This document shows positions 1 through 10,798 of a stretch of DNA of 64,000 nucleotides, one piece after another. The notes under the pieces were generated by a model. That model saw only the letters and a list, made by a program, of their open reading frames with translations. It made no database searches and had not been told where the DNA came from. The DNA lies in assembly GCA_023078685.1 (NCBI GenBank), contig JALGAS010000001.1, positions 1,178,001 through 1,242,000 of the forward strand, given 5' to 3'. The stretch is from Neopestalotiopsis rosae (taxonomy: Eukaryota; Ascomycota; Sordariomycetes; Amphisphaeriales; Sporocadaceae). The position numbers were made by a program, and so were the translations under genes. Each line of letters begins with the position of its first letter. Position 1 is the stretch's first letter.

Positions 1-1675
1 GAGCTGATGGAGAGACAGACTGGACAACTTTGAAGGAGTTGCCATCCTCTTATATAACATGTCGTCCATGGCCAAACAGTAACTGTAAACTTTCACGATG
101 TTCATGTCTCAGCACTGAACCGAATGTGAGCCTTTACCCTTTTGAGTAGACAAAGGACGATAATCACCATGTTGATAAACTCGAGCGAACAAAGACTTTG
201 TCACTGATATGTATAGATTGTTTTGGTGTCATTACACCCTTGTATACAAGTCTGAATACATCATTCTTGCTAGTGTGCAGTCTTATTCGCTGCCCTGCGC
301 AGCGACTCCAATGAACTCGGCATGGTAACCTGTACTGACGTGCGAAACTTTGAGCAGTGCCTGCTTTGGAGTGCGTTCTTGACATTTGGTACTTCTGTTC
401 TCGATGCTATACCTACCATTGCCAACGCGATAAATATCTCGTGGGCTCTCTCATTTGATACCGTTCTATCCAAGTTCTACGCTCGCCATACCAAGGCGAA
501 CGTCCTGGGATCAGTAAATAGGAATGGCACGCCATTTCTTGTAGCGTTGTTGGATGTCAGGCGGAAAGACGAGACTGAATAACGATGTGATAACTTCAGC
601 CCCGAAGCTCGATTCGACAAGGCAGGTTTATAGCGCTTTCCCCATATCATTCCCAAATCGAGCCGAGGCTGACATCGCCGGTAGATTGAGATGAAGGCGT
701 GAGGACAGGGGGCATATGACTAATCCATCTACTTGAATTATGCCAGCCCAGATCAGAGCGCGGTCCCGTTCTATGGTCAAGAAAATGTGCGTCATCTGGA
801 GGTTGCTCGTGAACGAGTAGATTCTATAAGTCTTTTAACAAAGGTAGGTTCTGAAGGATAAAAGATTGCCAGCGGATAGTTGGCAGAAGCTCCCTTGCCT
901 AGGGTTTCGTAGGCAATTGCAATGGAGCCTCTTCTCGTCAAGTAGTATATATATGTTGTTTGCCAACTCAGTACTCGGATCGAAAACGGCTGTCAAAACG
1001 CTGTGGCCGAATGCCTCTCCCCATTCCCAGTTCTAACCCCTTTCCATGGTAGGTTCACAAGACTTCTGTTTTACCATTCGCAAGGCACACCACATCAAAG
1101 GCGATGTAATGCGAAATAGCCGAGCACGGCGGTGGTGATTTGGCGAACCAATGTTAATGAATATCTGCTAATTGCTGGAAATGCGTGCATTCGCAGCGAT
1201 CTTCGTTCCTCTGGTAAGCGTTGACGATCGATCACGAGCCTTTGCGCAGTGTTGTAACACCATGCCTAAGGCTGCTCTAGGATGACGTGGCCAATTGTTT
1301 GGGAACAAATTCACAATGACCTAATTGGTCAGATTCATGCATAGGTAGTGCTTGATGCAAGTGCTGACACCAACTTTTCCTACCACTAGATTTGGACCTC
1401 GCTGTGTGGCTCAGTAATTTACTGTTCCATTAGGATCTTGAAAAACATACACAGCCCCGCTAGCCCAGGTATATCTAACAACACCTCAGCCCACATCGCT
1501 CAAGCTCTACAGGACAAACTAGGACTTCTTCTGAGCGCTTCGTTCGCGATTTTTTTATTCACCTGGAGACGTCAAGTAATGGATCCCGCGGAGGCTCTAT
1601 AACTCGACCGATAGAGCTCTATTCATAAAGCCATCGCGTAACAGATTTGTTCAGTTTTCCGCGCAACTGCCCATC
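1..1675. other. intergenic / window edge, no recognised gene
   Basis: I see no gene I can support here. The longest plus-strand frame is 86 codons at 322-582, which has no motif I recognise and no clear splice partners. The last few hundred bases before 1676 are the presumed promoter and leader of the HET gene. Confidence 0.5.
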
Positions 1676-3433
1676 ATGCGACTTCTCCACGCTGACAGCC
1701 TCCAATTTGAGGAATTCTTTGAAAACTCCGTCCCGAAATACGCGATTCTATCACATCGTTGGGAAGAAGGCGAAGTGTCATACAAAGATGTTGAAAGAGC
1801 CATTCGAAAAGGTAGTGCTTACCTAGAGCGGATTGCAGATCGTCCTGGATGGGAAAAAATCAAAAGAACTGCCGAGCAAGCTTTGCGGGATGGCCTTGAG
1901 TATATATGGGTCGACACTTGTTGCATTGACAAAACAAGCAGCGCAGAACTTCAAGAATCAATCAACTCGATGTATCGATGGTATGAAAAGGCTACGATTT
2001 GCTATGCATATCTCTCGGATGTCCCCTTCAATGAAATCTCGAGTGCATTCAAAGCATCCGCATGGTTTGGTAGGGGCTGGACGCTGCAAGAGCTCATCGC
2101 TCCAAGAGATGTGCGATTCTTTTCGAACGAATGGACGTACTTTGGGAATAAGACCGAGCTGATGCATGACTTGGAAGCTATAACAAGTATTCCACAAAAC
2201 GTTTTATGTGATGCCCGCCATTTACGAGAAGTTTGCATTGCCAACAAGATGCGATGGGCAGCAAAGCGCCAGACTACGCGTGTTGAAGATATGGCATATT
2301 CGCTCTTAGGGATTTTTGACGTCAATATGCCGCTTCTCTACGGTGAAGGCAAGAAAGCCTTTACGAGATTACAACAAGAGATCATGCGTGGCTCAGACGA
2401 CCAGACATTATTTGCTTGGGCTCCGTCAGACTCTATACTTTCGGCCGATCGGATTGACCAAATTCTCCCATCACTTGGAACACGTGGATTGCTTGCAGAT
2501 TCACCCCAAGAATTTACATCCAGTCTAGAGATTGGTCCGGTACGCAGTAAAAAAGCACCCAATGTGACCCCAGTATCAAACACAGGGGTACGGATCAATC
2601 TACCCGTTGTCAATGTCAGGGGGAAAGAGATTGGAATCATCGCATGTACGGCAATCAATGATGTCGGGACGTATCTGGGCTTCATCTTAAACCGCTGGGA
2701 CAAGTTTTATTCATCTCGTAGTGCCGAGTTGTTCACTGTCCCGGCGCATGAGTGGATAGAGAATGGATTCCGGACCTTGGAGATTCGAGAGTTCAGCAAT
2801 AGTCTCCCCAGAGCACCGGCATCAATTATACACATAACTCGAAGTAATGAGTACAGTGGCACGTATGCAAGAAACGAGCAACATTACGGCAAGGAAGAAA
2901 TCCACTGTATTCCACCAGTATCTTACCTCGAAGAAAACCGATCGCTTTTGGTCCCAGAAGGCCACCATGGTGTCTGCGCTACGCTGTTCTATGAATCTAT
3001 TCCGGGGAGCGTGAAGTTATCCGAACAAAGCCTCTTCGGAGAGCCTAGAACAGGATTTAGCCTGGTTTTAGGCTTTGACGATGCCCCATGGGTAGTCTTG
3101 GTACCTATTTTGCGTCCCGAACATAAAGATGAAGATTTCCAGTATCTCCTAAATTTCGATGCAAAACTCATCCCGTATTGCATGACAAAGGATGCACTTC
3201 TCACTCTTTTGTCTCAAGAGCAGCACAAAATACCCTTTCTGAAGAGCAAAACCTCGAATCTGGTTATGGTATTGGATCGCTGGACTAGTGAGAAGTACGC
3301 GGGGTCTACGGGCACGGTGCGCTTCAATGTAGCAAGTGAGTTACAGGTCCGGGTTGAAAAACCACGGGACAGTTCAATGGTGACTTCATGGATTGTGATC
3401 CGAACCACAGCGTATGTCAATCGGAAATATTAG
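1676..3433 (+). CDS. HET-domain (heterokaryon incompatibility) protein
   Basis: This is a single-exon 585-residue protein. Its first 250 residues carry the three hallmark HET blocks: YAILSHRW near residue 22, a YIWVDTCCIDK block near 80 followed by SINSMYRWYEKA, and RGWTLQELIAPR near 145. The family acts in non-self recognition between fungal strains, where the HET domain triggers programmed cell death after fusion of incompatible hyphae. The region after about 260 has no NACHT, WD40 or ankyrin repeats that I can see, so this is the short HET-plus-variable-tail type and its recognition partner is unknown. The ATG at 1676 is the first in frame, and the conserved N-terminal block follows at the usual distance. 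It is intact with no stop codons. It lies about 1.1 kb upstream of a Zn2Cys6 factor in the same orientation, with no evidence of a functional link. Confidence 0.92.
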   Translation: MRLLHADSLQFEEFFENSVPKYAILSHRWEEGEVSYKDVERAIRKGSAYLERIADRPGWEKIKRTAEQALRDGLEYIWVDTCCIDKTSSAELQESINSMYRWYEKATICYAYLSDVPFNEISSAFKASAWFGRGWTLQELIAPRDVRFFSNEWTYFGNKTELMHDLEAITSIPQNVLCDARHLREVCIANKMRWAAKRQTTRVEDMAYSLLGIFDVNMPLLYGEGKKAFTRLQQEIMRGSDDQTLFAWAPSDSILSADRIDQILPSLGTRGLLADSPQEFTSSLEIGPVRSKKAPNVTPVSNTGVRINLPVVNVRGKEIGIIACTAINDVGTYLGFILNRWDKFYSSRSAELFTVPAHEWIENGFRTLEIREFSNSLPRAPASIIHITRSNEYSGTYARNEQHYGKEEIHCIPPVSYLEENRSLLVPEGHHGVCATLFYESIPGSVKLSEQSLFGEPRTGFSLVLGFDDAPWVVLVPILRPEHKDEDFQYLLNFDAKLIPYCMTKDALLTLLSQEQHKIPFLKSKTSNLVMVLDRWTSEKYAGSTGTVRFNVASELQVRVEKPRDSSMVTSWIVIRTTAYVNRKY

Positions 3434-4576
3434 CGCAGACCAGAGGTCCAGAAGTCAGATGTTATCCGTTCACAATATCTTGTGTTGGGGTGCGGTTCAG
3501 ACTGATCCTTACCCCTTCTATCGCAGGTGCTTATTTCCAGCTATGGAGTCAAAATGAAAGAACTAGGATGTTCCAAGATCAAGCAGATGTAATGAACACA
3601 AGGAGGATATTGTACTGGAAATGCTAATGGACCATCGTGGGACCTGGCTCATTGTCTACGACACGGGCTCAAGGGCCTTGTCATAATTTCGTCTCATGAA
3701 CTTTGCTTAATTTGACTATGTTTTTGCCTGACGCTGTGCCGCAGGGGTTTTTCTTATTACTGCCACTATATTTCGAGGCGCCGAATGAGACACGATCACC
3801 GTCACGCATATGTATGGGTTGTAGAACTTGATTTTCCGTAACGCCATCGGCTCGCTACCTTATCTGGTCTATCATTGGCCTGCGAGTCGGCTTGACCACT
3901 TCTCCAGGTCAGCTATAATGTACTCCGCTGACCTAGCGTTGTGTCCGCAACGCAGTCAGGTCATATAGCGCTAACGCGTATTCCCCCAGACGCCATCTGG
4001 ACGCTGACTGGGCCGAACCCGATAGCGGCTGTGGGAATCTCAGCAGTGAGACCAAACTGCCTGAGTGCTCTGCTGGTAGACCAACCAGTTTGAGCCAGAG
4101 CCGATGGTTAGAACAACGCCATTGCGTTCAAATAGAGTTAAAACTAAGATGCGGGTGATACATGCACATAGTAGATCAATACATTACACAAATGACACCT
4201 ATAACAGACCGATTTTACACTCCAATAGGAAAGCACCATCTTGTTCAACAGTTGTGTCATGGAAACATGTCGGATGTTCTGCTCCTCGCTAGTTGTCAGC
4301 GACCGGCCCGAGAAATCGTGTCCGGTCCGCGCTCTCAGCACATGTCAGATTTATCCTTGCCTGTCATATTCAGTATCTGAGACATCACCAACCAATTGGA
4401 ATTGCCCCTTGTCTTTTTGCGGAGACCCGGCCTGATCCTCCGAGACATTGCTGATTAATGGCATCAATCTGACATGCACGCGGGGCTGGCGATATCTGAT
4501 GCAGGTGTGTCATATCGCAACCCGTTCTGGCTGACGGCGAAAGTGCTCGATCCATCAGACTTCACAGCAAGTTCCA
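3434..4576. other. intergenic, HET gene to Zn2Cys6 gene
   Basis: No gene is recognised. Short frames of 60-79 codons overlap on both strands without motifs. An 8-bp inverted repeat (AGGTCAGC at 3906-3913 and GCTGACCT at 3927-3934) is the only structure I noticed. Confidence 0.5.
3906..3934. repeat. 8-bp inverted repeat
   Basis: AGGTCAGC and its exact reverse complement are separated by 13 nt. It could form a small hairpin or be a dyad protein-binding site. It may be chance, since an 8-bp dyad is not rare in 64 kb. Confidence 0.4.
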
Positions 4577-6823
4577 TTGCAGTGGAAGAAAATGGCTGCC
4601 AATAATGGTGGGATAGACTTTTCAGGCCAGCCGCGTTCCACTTCACTACGCTATAGGCAGAAACGTAGCCAAGTAGTCAGAGCTTGCGATGGATGCCGCG
4701 CGCAACGTATCAAATGCGACAACAACTATCCTTGCTCAAATTGCGAGTCTCGGGGTAGACACTGCAGCAATAACGGGGCGACCAGAACGTCGACTCTTTC
4801 CCAGGCTCACGATGAGATCGGACGCCTGAAGAAGAGAGTCGAAGAGCTGGAGGCAGAACTGCAGCGTGGGCAGGACAACCAGTATCATCGCCAACAATCT
4901 ACACCATCGGACACTTCTTCATCTGATATCGCCAACCTCGAAAATTATGAGCTCAAGGTAGCTTCGCAAAAGGTCCATTGGCCAGGTATAACAATTCGAC
5001 CGACTCGCTCACCAAACGAGACATGGTACGGAGCGTCATCACTATACTATTACATTCATCGCTTAAGCACTTATTTGAGCTCAAGTTCCCGAGAAGGGAG
5101 TTCGACAAATGATATGCTACCTGCTTCAGCCAATCCAGGCAAGCTTTTAGGAAGATCAGCAAACGAGCCCAAAGACACGGTACGCTGTCCTGAACTTTCA
5201 GCAGACGGCTCAACCTCAGATGGGGTCTATCTCAGCCCTGTCCAAGAGGGATATTTCATCAGCCTTTTCTGGGAAACCTACCACACATCAGTGCTCCCCA
5301 TTATTAACGAGGCGCACTTCAAGGAGCACTATCAGTCCTTATGGGTCGAGTCTGGGGCTACGCGCAGACCATCAGCACTAGTCGACATAGTTGTTGCGAT
5401 CGCGATGCAGGTTGGCATCTCTGCGCTGCCGTCCGATCGGCAGGGAGCGCTCGCAGCGGATGCGGATGTCACCATTGCCGGTCGGTGGCATTATCGCCGC
5501 GGGCAAATATTACTGGCGCTCGAGGCCGAGAGCCCTACCATAAGCACGCTCCAGTGCCACTTGCTTTGTATAGGTTATCTTTGCGGAGGTTCATTTCATA
5601 ATATGGTTGACATGGCTTGCTCTCATTCCGTGCGAACCGCCCAAATACTGGGCCTCCACGTGGAGAGTGCTGATATACCGGAACCGGAGCTCCAATTGCG
5701 GCGACGTCTATGGTGGGCCGTATACTTGGTGGATAGCAAGGTTGGAATGAAGCTAGGCCGACCGTTCCTCCTCCGGGACGACTATGCGATGCCTGAAATG
5801 CCCAGTGACCGCTTCAATGCCGCCACTACATCAGGTTCCACCTTTACACTCCTTGGCCAGAATGCCACCTGGCTAAGCTACAACCTCGCAATGACCAAGC
5901 TGTACATGAAAGTGCGACAAGCTCACACCGCATTCTATAGTAAAGCGATAGACACGCAAAACGGTCAAGGCATATGGGATGATGTCCAAGTTTTGGAAGA
6001 GTATGCTAGACTGCTCTCTTCCCATATTGACGGCCTCGACCGGTGGGCTACTCTAGTCCCAGCCGAGCTCAAAACGAGGCGAAAGAATGGTGGTCAACCG
6101 TTTTTCGATGATGGTTCATTTCTCGAGGTTGAGCACTTCTCTCCGGCCTGGCTGCAGCGGCAGCGAGTATTGTTAGAGCTTACCTACCATCACCTTTGCG
6201 TCAACCTTTACCGACCGTTCATCTCCTTTGCCGCCAGGCCAGCGATGGACTCGGAAGCACAGAGAACCGCAACGCGATGCGCTGTACACGCAATATCCTT
6301 TTCGAATATTGCACATCAGATTCTCACCACGACTCCCATTCTCAACGGCTGGCTTGAGACATTCCAAGGGCAATGGAGCGCGGCCATGACGCTGATTGGG
6401 TTTGTGCTGATGTATCCTCATGGGCCCATGGTATCAGCAGCCAGAGCTGGCATCGATCGTGGCATCGCAGTGTTTGATATCTTTGGAGCTAGCTTCTCGG
6501 TCGCGAAAGAAGCAGCCAGGATAACGCGTGAATTGTGTACCAAGGTTGATGTCCTTGTGGCCCAGCGCAGACCTCAGCATGATACACTGCCATCATCGAT
6601 CAATCCGACATTTCCACCAGCAGATGCAGATACAAATTCCATCGGCGATCAGATGCTGATTGATCATAGTCTGATTGGCTTTGGTGCTGACGACGATTCC
6701 TTCAGCATTCAAACCAGTTTTGAAGGACTGGGTCCTGGCCTGTTTGACACGGCACTGGACATTGAGTTCTGGGCTGACCTTGATATGTTATGGCCGCAGG
6801 TGGAAATTCCGACTGCAGCATAA
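4577..6823 (+). CDS. Zn2Cys6 transcription factor with fungal-specific TF domain
   Basis: A 748-residue frame without introns. The N-terminus has a complete binuclear zinc cluster, C-x2-C-x6-C-x5-C-x2-C-x6-C, at residues 37, 40, 47, 53, 56 and 63. It is followed by a basic linker and a leucine/glutamate-rich coiled coil at about 80-100 (heptads around RLKKRVEELEAEL), which suggests dimeric DNA binding. The central region, about 230-560, is a fungal-specific transcription factor domain, with RRRLWWAVYLVDSK and GRPFLLRDDY as diagnostic segments. The C-terminal 60 residues are acidic and hydrophobic (several D and F/W), as in activation domains. A second in-frame ATG at 4592 is also plausible; either start keeps the cluster. 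The target genes cannot be read from the sequence. The HSP31-like gene starts 0.8 kb downstream in the same orientation and is a possible but unproven target. Confidence 0.93.
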   Translation: MQWKKMAANNGGIDFSGQPRSTSLRYRQKRSQVVRACDGCRAQRIKCDNNYPCSNCESRGRHCSNNGATRTSTLSQAHDEIGRLKKRVEELEAELQRGQDNQYHRQQSTPSDTSSSDIANLENYELKVASQKVHWPGITIRPTRSPNETWYGASSLYYYIHRLSTYLSSSSREGSSTNDMLPASANPGKLLGRSANEPKDTVRCPELSADGSTSDGVYLSPVQEGYFISLFWETYHTSVLPIINEAHFKEHYQSLWVESGATRRPSALVDIVVAIAMQVGISALPSDRQGALAADADVTIAGRWHYRRGQILLALEAESPTISTLQCHLLCIGYLCGGSFHNMVDMACSHSVRTAQILGLHVESADIPEPELQLRRRLWWAVYLVDSKVGMKLGRPFLLRDDYAMPEMPSDRFNAATTSGSTFTLLGQNATWLSYNLAMTKLYMKVRQAHTAFYSKAIDTQNGQGIWDDVQVLEEYARLLSSHIDGLDRWATLVPAELKTRRKNGGQPFFDDGSFLEVEHFSPAWLQRQRVLLELTYHHLCVNLYRPFISFAARPAMDSEAQRTATRCAVHAISFSNIAHQILTTTPILNGWLETFQGQWSAAMTLIGFVLMYPHGPMVSAARAGIDRGIAVFDIFGASFSVAKEAARITRELCTKVDVLVAQRRPQHDTLPSSINPTFPPADADTNSIGDQMLIDHSLIGFGADDDSFSIQTSFEGLGPGLFDTALDIEFWADLDMLWPQVEIPTAA

Positions 6824-7137
6824 TATGGCGATACTGTTTTACCATGACTTGAAGGCTTTATAAACTGGAGATGTGCTGCCGCTGCGTCGTGGTTTTCGGT
6901 ATGTTGATACTGGCGAGGCGCTCAGTTTTACGTGAATGAACATGGGAGACCATTTACTCTGAAGCATAGAAGGTAGCGAGAAGGATAACACCACATGGAA
7001 TCAGCCAGAGGAAACTAAGAAATCTTTGCAAGAATTGAATTAAATAAAAATTCGTGGCAACCAGCAAATACCTGATAAACCTTCCACAAGGCGCCATGCC
7101 CATTTAACACTGTGCGTTTGCGCTGAGGGAGCTGTGT

Positions 7138-7263
7138 CCAATAGGAGCCACTCCTCGATAGCGCATTCTGTAGTCCAATAGGAGCAACTCCTCACCTCGC
7201 TTATATGTTCACCCAATAGGAACCACTCCTGAAGTCAAGGACGGACCAGTAGGCATCGCTCCA
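7138..7263 (+). repeat. four spaced copies of an 18-bp CCAAT/AGGAG-CTCCT element
   Basis: CCAATAGGAGCCACTCCT is at 7138-7155, CCAATAGGAGCAACTCCT at 7175-7192 and CCAATAGGAACCACTCCT at 7213-7230. A degenerate copy, CCAGTAGGCATCGCTCCA, is at 7246-7263. Start-to-start spacing is 37, 38 and 33 bp, close to three and a half helical turns. Each good copy joins a CCAAT box to an AGGAnnnnCTCCT dyad. I infer an upstream activating or repressing array for the gene at 7641. Confidence 0.75.
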
Positions 7264-7480
7264 TGGTATTTTCTCAAGTTCATATGGTCAGAGTCAATTG
7301 CATCCCACACACTTCCGAAACCCATGGCACGGAGTTCTGGAGCCTCGTTCGCATGCGCCCTTCAGCGTGTCGATATTTGTGCACTTTGCAACATTCTAAC
7401 GTGGCACCCTACATGAAGCACCAAAAGCACAGGTCCGTTGCTCCGAGGACATAGGATGCTATGGGTGCTTCTTCGATTTG

Positions 7481-7487
7481 TATAAAG
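7481..7487 (+). promoter_or_regulatory. TATA box of the HSP31-like gene
   Basis: TATAAAG lies 154 bp upstream of the ATG at 7641 and downstream of the element array. The distance fits a leader of about 120 nt. Confidence 0.5.
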
Positions 7488-7640
7488 ATGGCATCCTCCT
7501 CCACCGAATATGAACATTTCCTTTTGCCATCATCAGCAATACATCAATCGATCTCACTGAATCAACTCTCAAATAATCCAATATTTCTGCCATCTGCAAT
7601 TACTCAACCTCTCAACAAGACACATTACCTTTACTAAAAC

Positions 7641-8449
7641 ATGTCGCCTCAACGCCGTGCCCTCATCAGCATCACCTCAGCCCGAGCAACTCTGTTCAAC
7701 GGCACCGAGACCACAGGTCTCTTCATCAGCGAGGCTTTGCACCCTTACAATGTCTTGCGGGCCGCAGGATTTGAGGTCGATCTAGCCTCCGAGACTGGCT
7801 CTTACACTCCCGACTGGCTGTCCCAGCAGCCCGACTTCCTCCATGGCGAGGACCTCAAGACATGGGAGGACACCAACAGCGAGTTCCGCCAGAAGCTCGA
7901 CAACATGCCCAAGGCGGCCGACCTCGATGCTTCTCGGTACGGTCTCTTTTACGCGTCAGCCGGCCACGCCGCGCTGATCGACTACCCGACCGCCACGTCC
8001 CTGCAAAAGATTGCGGAAGAGGTCTGGGCAAATGGCGGTGTCGTCGCTTCCGTCTGTCACGGCCCGGCCATCTTTGCCAACCTGCTGGACCGCGCGACCG
8101 GCGAGCCGCTGATCAAGGGCAAGAAGATCACCGGGTTCACCACCGAGGCCGAGCACACCATGAAGATCATGGACGATCTCCGGAGCTGGAAGGCCGAAAT
8201 GGTCGAGGAGATTGCGGAGCGACTGGGGGCAACGTGTAAGTGTGCTTTGTTTTTCGATTTATCATGTGGAAACAATGCCCTCCCTCTTTTGTTCATTTAG
8301 CTGACCTCGGAAATCACGCGGCAGATCAACGAGCTCCTGGTATTTGGGACGACTACCATGTGATTGATGGTCGTCTTGTCACCGGTCAGAACCCTGCGAG
8401 TGCAGCATCTACTGCCAGTGCTGCTGTCAAGGTGTTTGAGCAGCTATAA
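7641..8449 (+). CDS. HSP31: DJ-1/PfpI family, HSP31-like glutathione-independent glyoxalase
   Basis: Exons are 7641-8235 and 8325-8449, giving 239 residues, which matches the usual length of fungal Hsp31 proteins (about 237). The catalytic triad region is clear: E31 in LFISEALHPY and C139-H140 in VVASVCHGPA. The C-terminal WDDYHVIDGRLVTGQNPASA is typical of the family. These enzymes convert methylglyoxal to lactate without glutathione and also act as stress chaperones. The donor is GTAAGT at 8236. I chose the acceptor CAG at 8322-8324 rather than TAG at 8298-8300, because the resulting GATYQRAPGIWDDY matches the family and a CTGAC branch point sits at 8301-8305. The other acceptor stays in frame and would add eight residues. 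The promoter carries a repeated 18-bp element, so stress-dependent control is plausible. It converges on the methyltransferase gene. Confidence 0.93.
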
Positions 8450-8786
8450 GTGTGGATGGGGGCGGTGTGGCGCGAGATGGATTACTTGCCTGAATCTTGG
8501 AGTATAATTGGGTGAAAATGCTTTTAGAATCAAACACAATCATTCAAATTTCAGCTAGTTGTCCAAACCTTGCTTTGTCGTGACCAATCATAGTGACCTC
8601 GAACATGATCTGTGCGGGTATAGATACAAATCTTGGGGAAACATTATGCTTGACAATGCACATATATTGGCGTCTTGTATCGAAGATATTCACTAAGAAT
8701 GAATTGGAAATATTTCTTGAGTTAGACTTGTCCCTATCACCCTTGGAGCATAGGATATAGCGCTGCAGTAATTCTCCTATCGATTA
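8450..8786. other. intergenic between convergent genes
   Basis: This stretch holds the 3' ends of two convergent genes. No gene or repeat is seen. Confidence 0.6.
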
Positions 8787-10404
8787 TCAAGACACCCAAG
8801 CCACTTCCAAGATGGCGAGAGCCGAGCCCTTTGGCTCAATCACATTTTCCAGGACGAATCTACAATCTGCCTGAGAGAGGAGCGTCTTCCAATCATCAAT
8901 GGTCCTGTCTTGAGCGTTGAACAGGGCCGTCATGCTAAGATCTGCCGCTCTAGTAACAGTAGACTATTAGCTATACTGACTTGATATGTTCAAGGTATCT
9001 TACCGAAGGGTTTGTTCTTTCCACAGAGGAACATTATTGGGTTCTGGCAGACAAGCCTCCTGGATTACAAGTTTGGCTCCCTCTTCCAACGCTGGAATAA
9101 GGGCTTTCAAGATCAGGATGCCTGCGGTGGGTAATAATCGTCAGTATATCTGCTCAGCAAGAACGACGTCACATGCTGAAAAGGTACACACTGATTACGA
9201 ATATAGGTCAGCATTTATAATAGATTTCTTTATCAAGACATACGCACCAATATTTGTCGGGCCAGTTGTGAAGGATCCAGCGCATAAAGTAGACATCCGC
9301 TTTGACAGTTTGCGGAGCGAAAAGATCGCGGGCTTCGAACTGGATGCGCCCCCTAAGCTCTTCCGGTATGTCGGTCTCGGCTCCCTTGATGACATTCTCC
9401 AAATCTTGGACCACAAAATTGAGCTCAGGGAACCGTTCTGCCAACTGAGCCGCGATGTTACCTCGAGATCCGCCTACATCGACAACTGTAGCCTTTCCAA
9501 GGGCGGCCCAGTTGTAGTTGTTGATGACGTGCGAAATCTGGTATTCTGGACTGGAAGTCAGTGCCTTTAGTGATCCAACAAAGCTTAAAGCCCGGTCGGG
9601 GTTAGCCTCACAGAATTCGTAGATAGACATTTCAGTGTCGTGTGCTAAAGCAAAGGCCTATCAAGGAAGTAGCTTTTCAGTACGCAATATCTTCGAAAAT
9701 CTTCGCCAGCTGAGTAACGTACAGTCTGGTTGATTTCCTGTGACTTTGGCCACTTTTGCAATGTTTCAAAGAGCTAGAAATACTCAGGGGTTAATCAAAA
9801 GGTTTCATTGCCCATAGGGAACAGTATGCTGACCTTGGTGGCCGTAGGCCAGAGATCCTGACTCGCTGTCTTTAGCCAGTCATTGATACTGGGGTCTGTG
9901 ATTGCCTTTGAGTTCCTGTTGTGGGCAATTAAGCCAGGCTCAGGTTCTCGAAAGACACGCATCGTAATGGCGTGGCGGAGGAGCCTGCGGACCATGGACT
10001 CGTCCAAGCCGGTCTTCTCGGCAATATCGCGGAATGAGGTCTGCCCTCCTAGCGGTACCATGTTTGCAATCCCAAGGTGGCTAATCGCCTGGAAGGGGGC
10101 CATGTTGTTTTGCTGTCAAACTTTTTAGTGTTTGAATTGAGAATGCATAGTCTAGGTGACTCACCGCTGTCTTGCGTATAAGGAGTTCCATAGGTTGCAA
10201 AATCAAGTCATGGAGCTCCAGGGTGGCATCCAGAATAGTGCTCTGTACATCTGCAGAGTCGTCTGGGAGAGTCGTTGGTGCATTTTCCTCAAAGGAAGGT
10301 GTTGGAATTCCTTGCGAGTTGAGAATGTCATTGAGCTTTGCAACCGCTTCATTGATCGCGGCTGCAAGCTGGACAATACGAGGCCCTTGCGATGAGGAAG
10401 CCAT
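8787..10404 (-). CDS. SAM-dependent O-methyltransferase, one splice junction abnormal
   Basis: Exons on the minus strand are 10404-10165, 10112-9834, 9773-9723, 9657-about 9247, 9121-9004 and 8949-8787. They encode about 420 residues of a secondary-metabolite-type class I O-methyltransferase (sterigmatocystin methyltransferase group). An N-terminal dimerisation and winged-helix part (FRDIAEKTGLDESMVRRLLRHA) is followed by the SAM-binding motif VVDVGGSRGNIAAQLAERFP, then FMRWILHNWPDKYW and LIPALEEGAKLVIQE. The first three introns and the last are in frame with GT-AG ends. The fourth is not: with the donor GTGCGT (9247) or GTATGT (9243), the join to CAG at 9124-9122 shifts the frame. Only a GC donor at 9245 (GCGTAT) keeps it, giving KYW-C-ILILKALIPAL. 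Either this is a rare GC-AG intron, a sequence error, or a decaying gene. No polyketide or peptide synthase is nearby. Confidence 0.8.
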
Positions 10405-10798
10405 ACTGGCGACTTCTGCTCCTTTGCAAAGTTGAAAGTTGTTTGGAACAAATGATTGAGAACGTAAGTGAGCGTGGAGGAACGAGCCAAGGACGAGCAG
10501 TCATCGCGGGGCACCAACAACAACGAAATGCAAGGGGGTACTGCATTATGTCGTGCATTGCTACGTCCATAATTGACATGTAACGGACAAGCTGCATGAA
10601 TACTTTCGAATTCCTTGACCAGAGATGGGGAATACAAGAAGTATTGCTACAATATTCCAATAAATGCTCTATGTGCAATTTGTTAATAATTATGTATATT
10701 TATACAGAGCATGTCAGTGGGTACTATAATGCAGCCAGTTTTCGAAATAGCGTAGGAGCACAACCACGTTGGACTTGCACGGCTCAGCCGTTGCAATG
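10405..10798. other. intergenic
   Basis: A short gap between two minus-strand genes, presumably the promoter of the methyltransferase. It includes an AT-rich patch near 10680-10710. No gene is seen. Confidence 0.55.

Larger units (their letters stand above)
6824..7640. promoter_or_regulatory. promoter region of the HSP31-like gene
   Basis: No gene is seen. The stretch holds the repeated CCAAT-containing element at 7138-7263 and a TATA box at 7481-7487, and ends in an AC/CT-rich leader just before the ATG at 7641. All of these point to the downstream glyoxalase gene. Confidence 0.6.

Noticed and set aside
8298..8324. Upstream TAG acceptor for the HSP31-like intron
   Set aside because: It keeps the frame but adds eight residues not expected in the family. 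The CAG 24 nt downstream follows a CTGAC branch point and gives a family-like junction.
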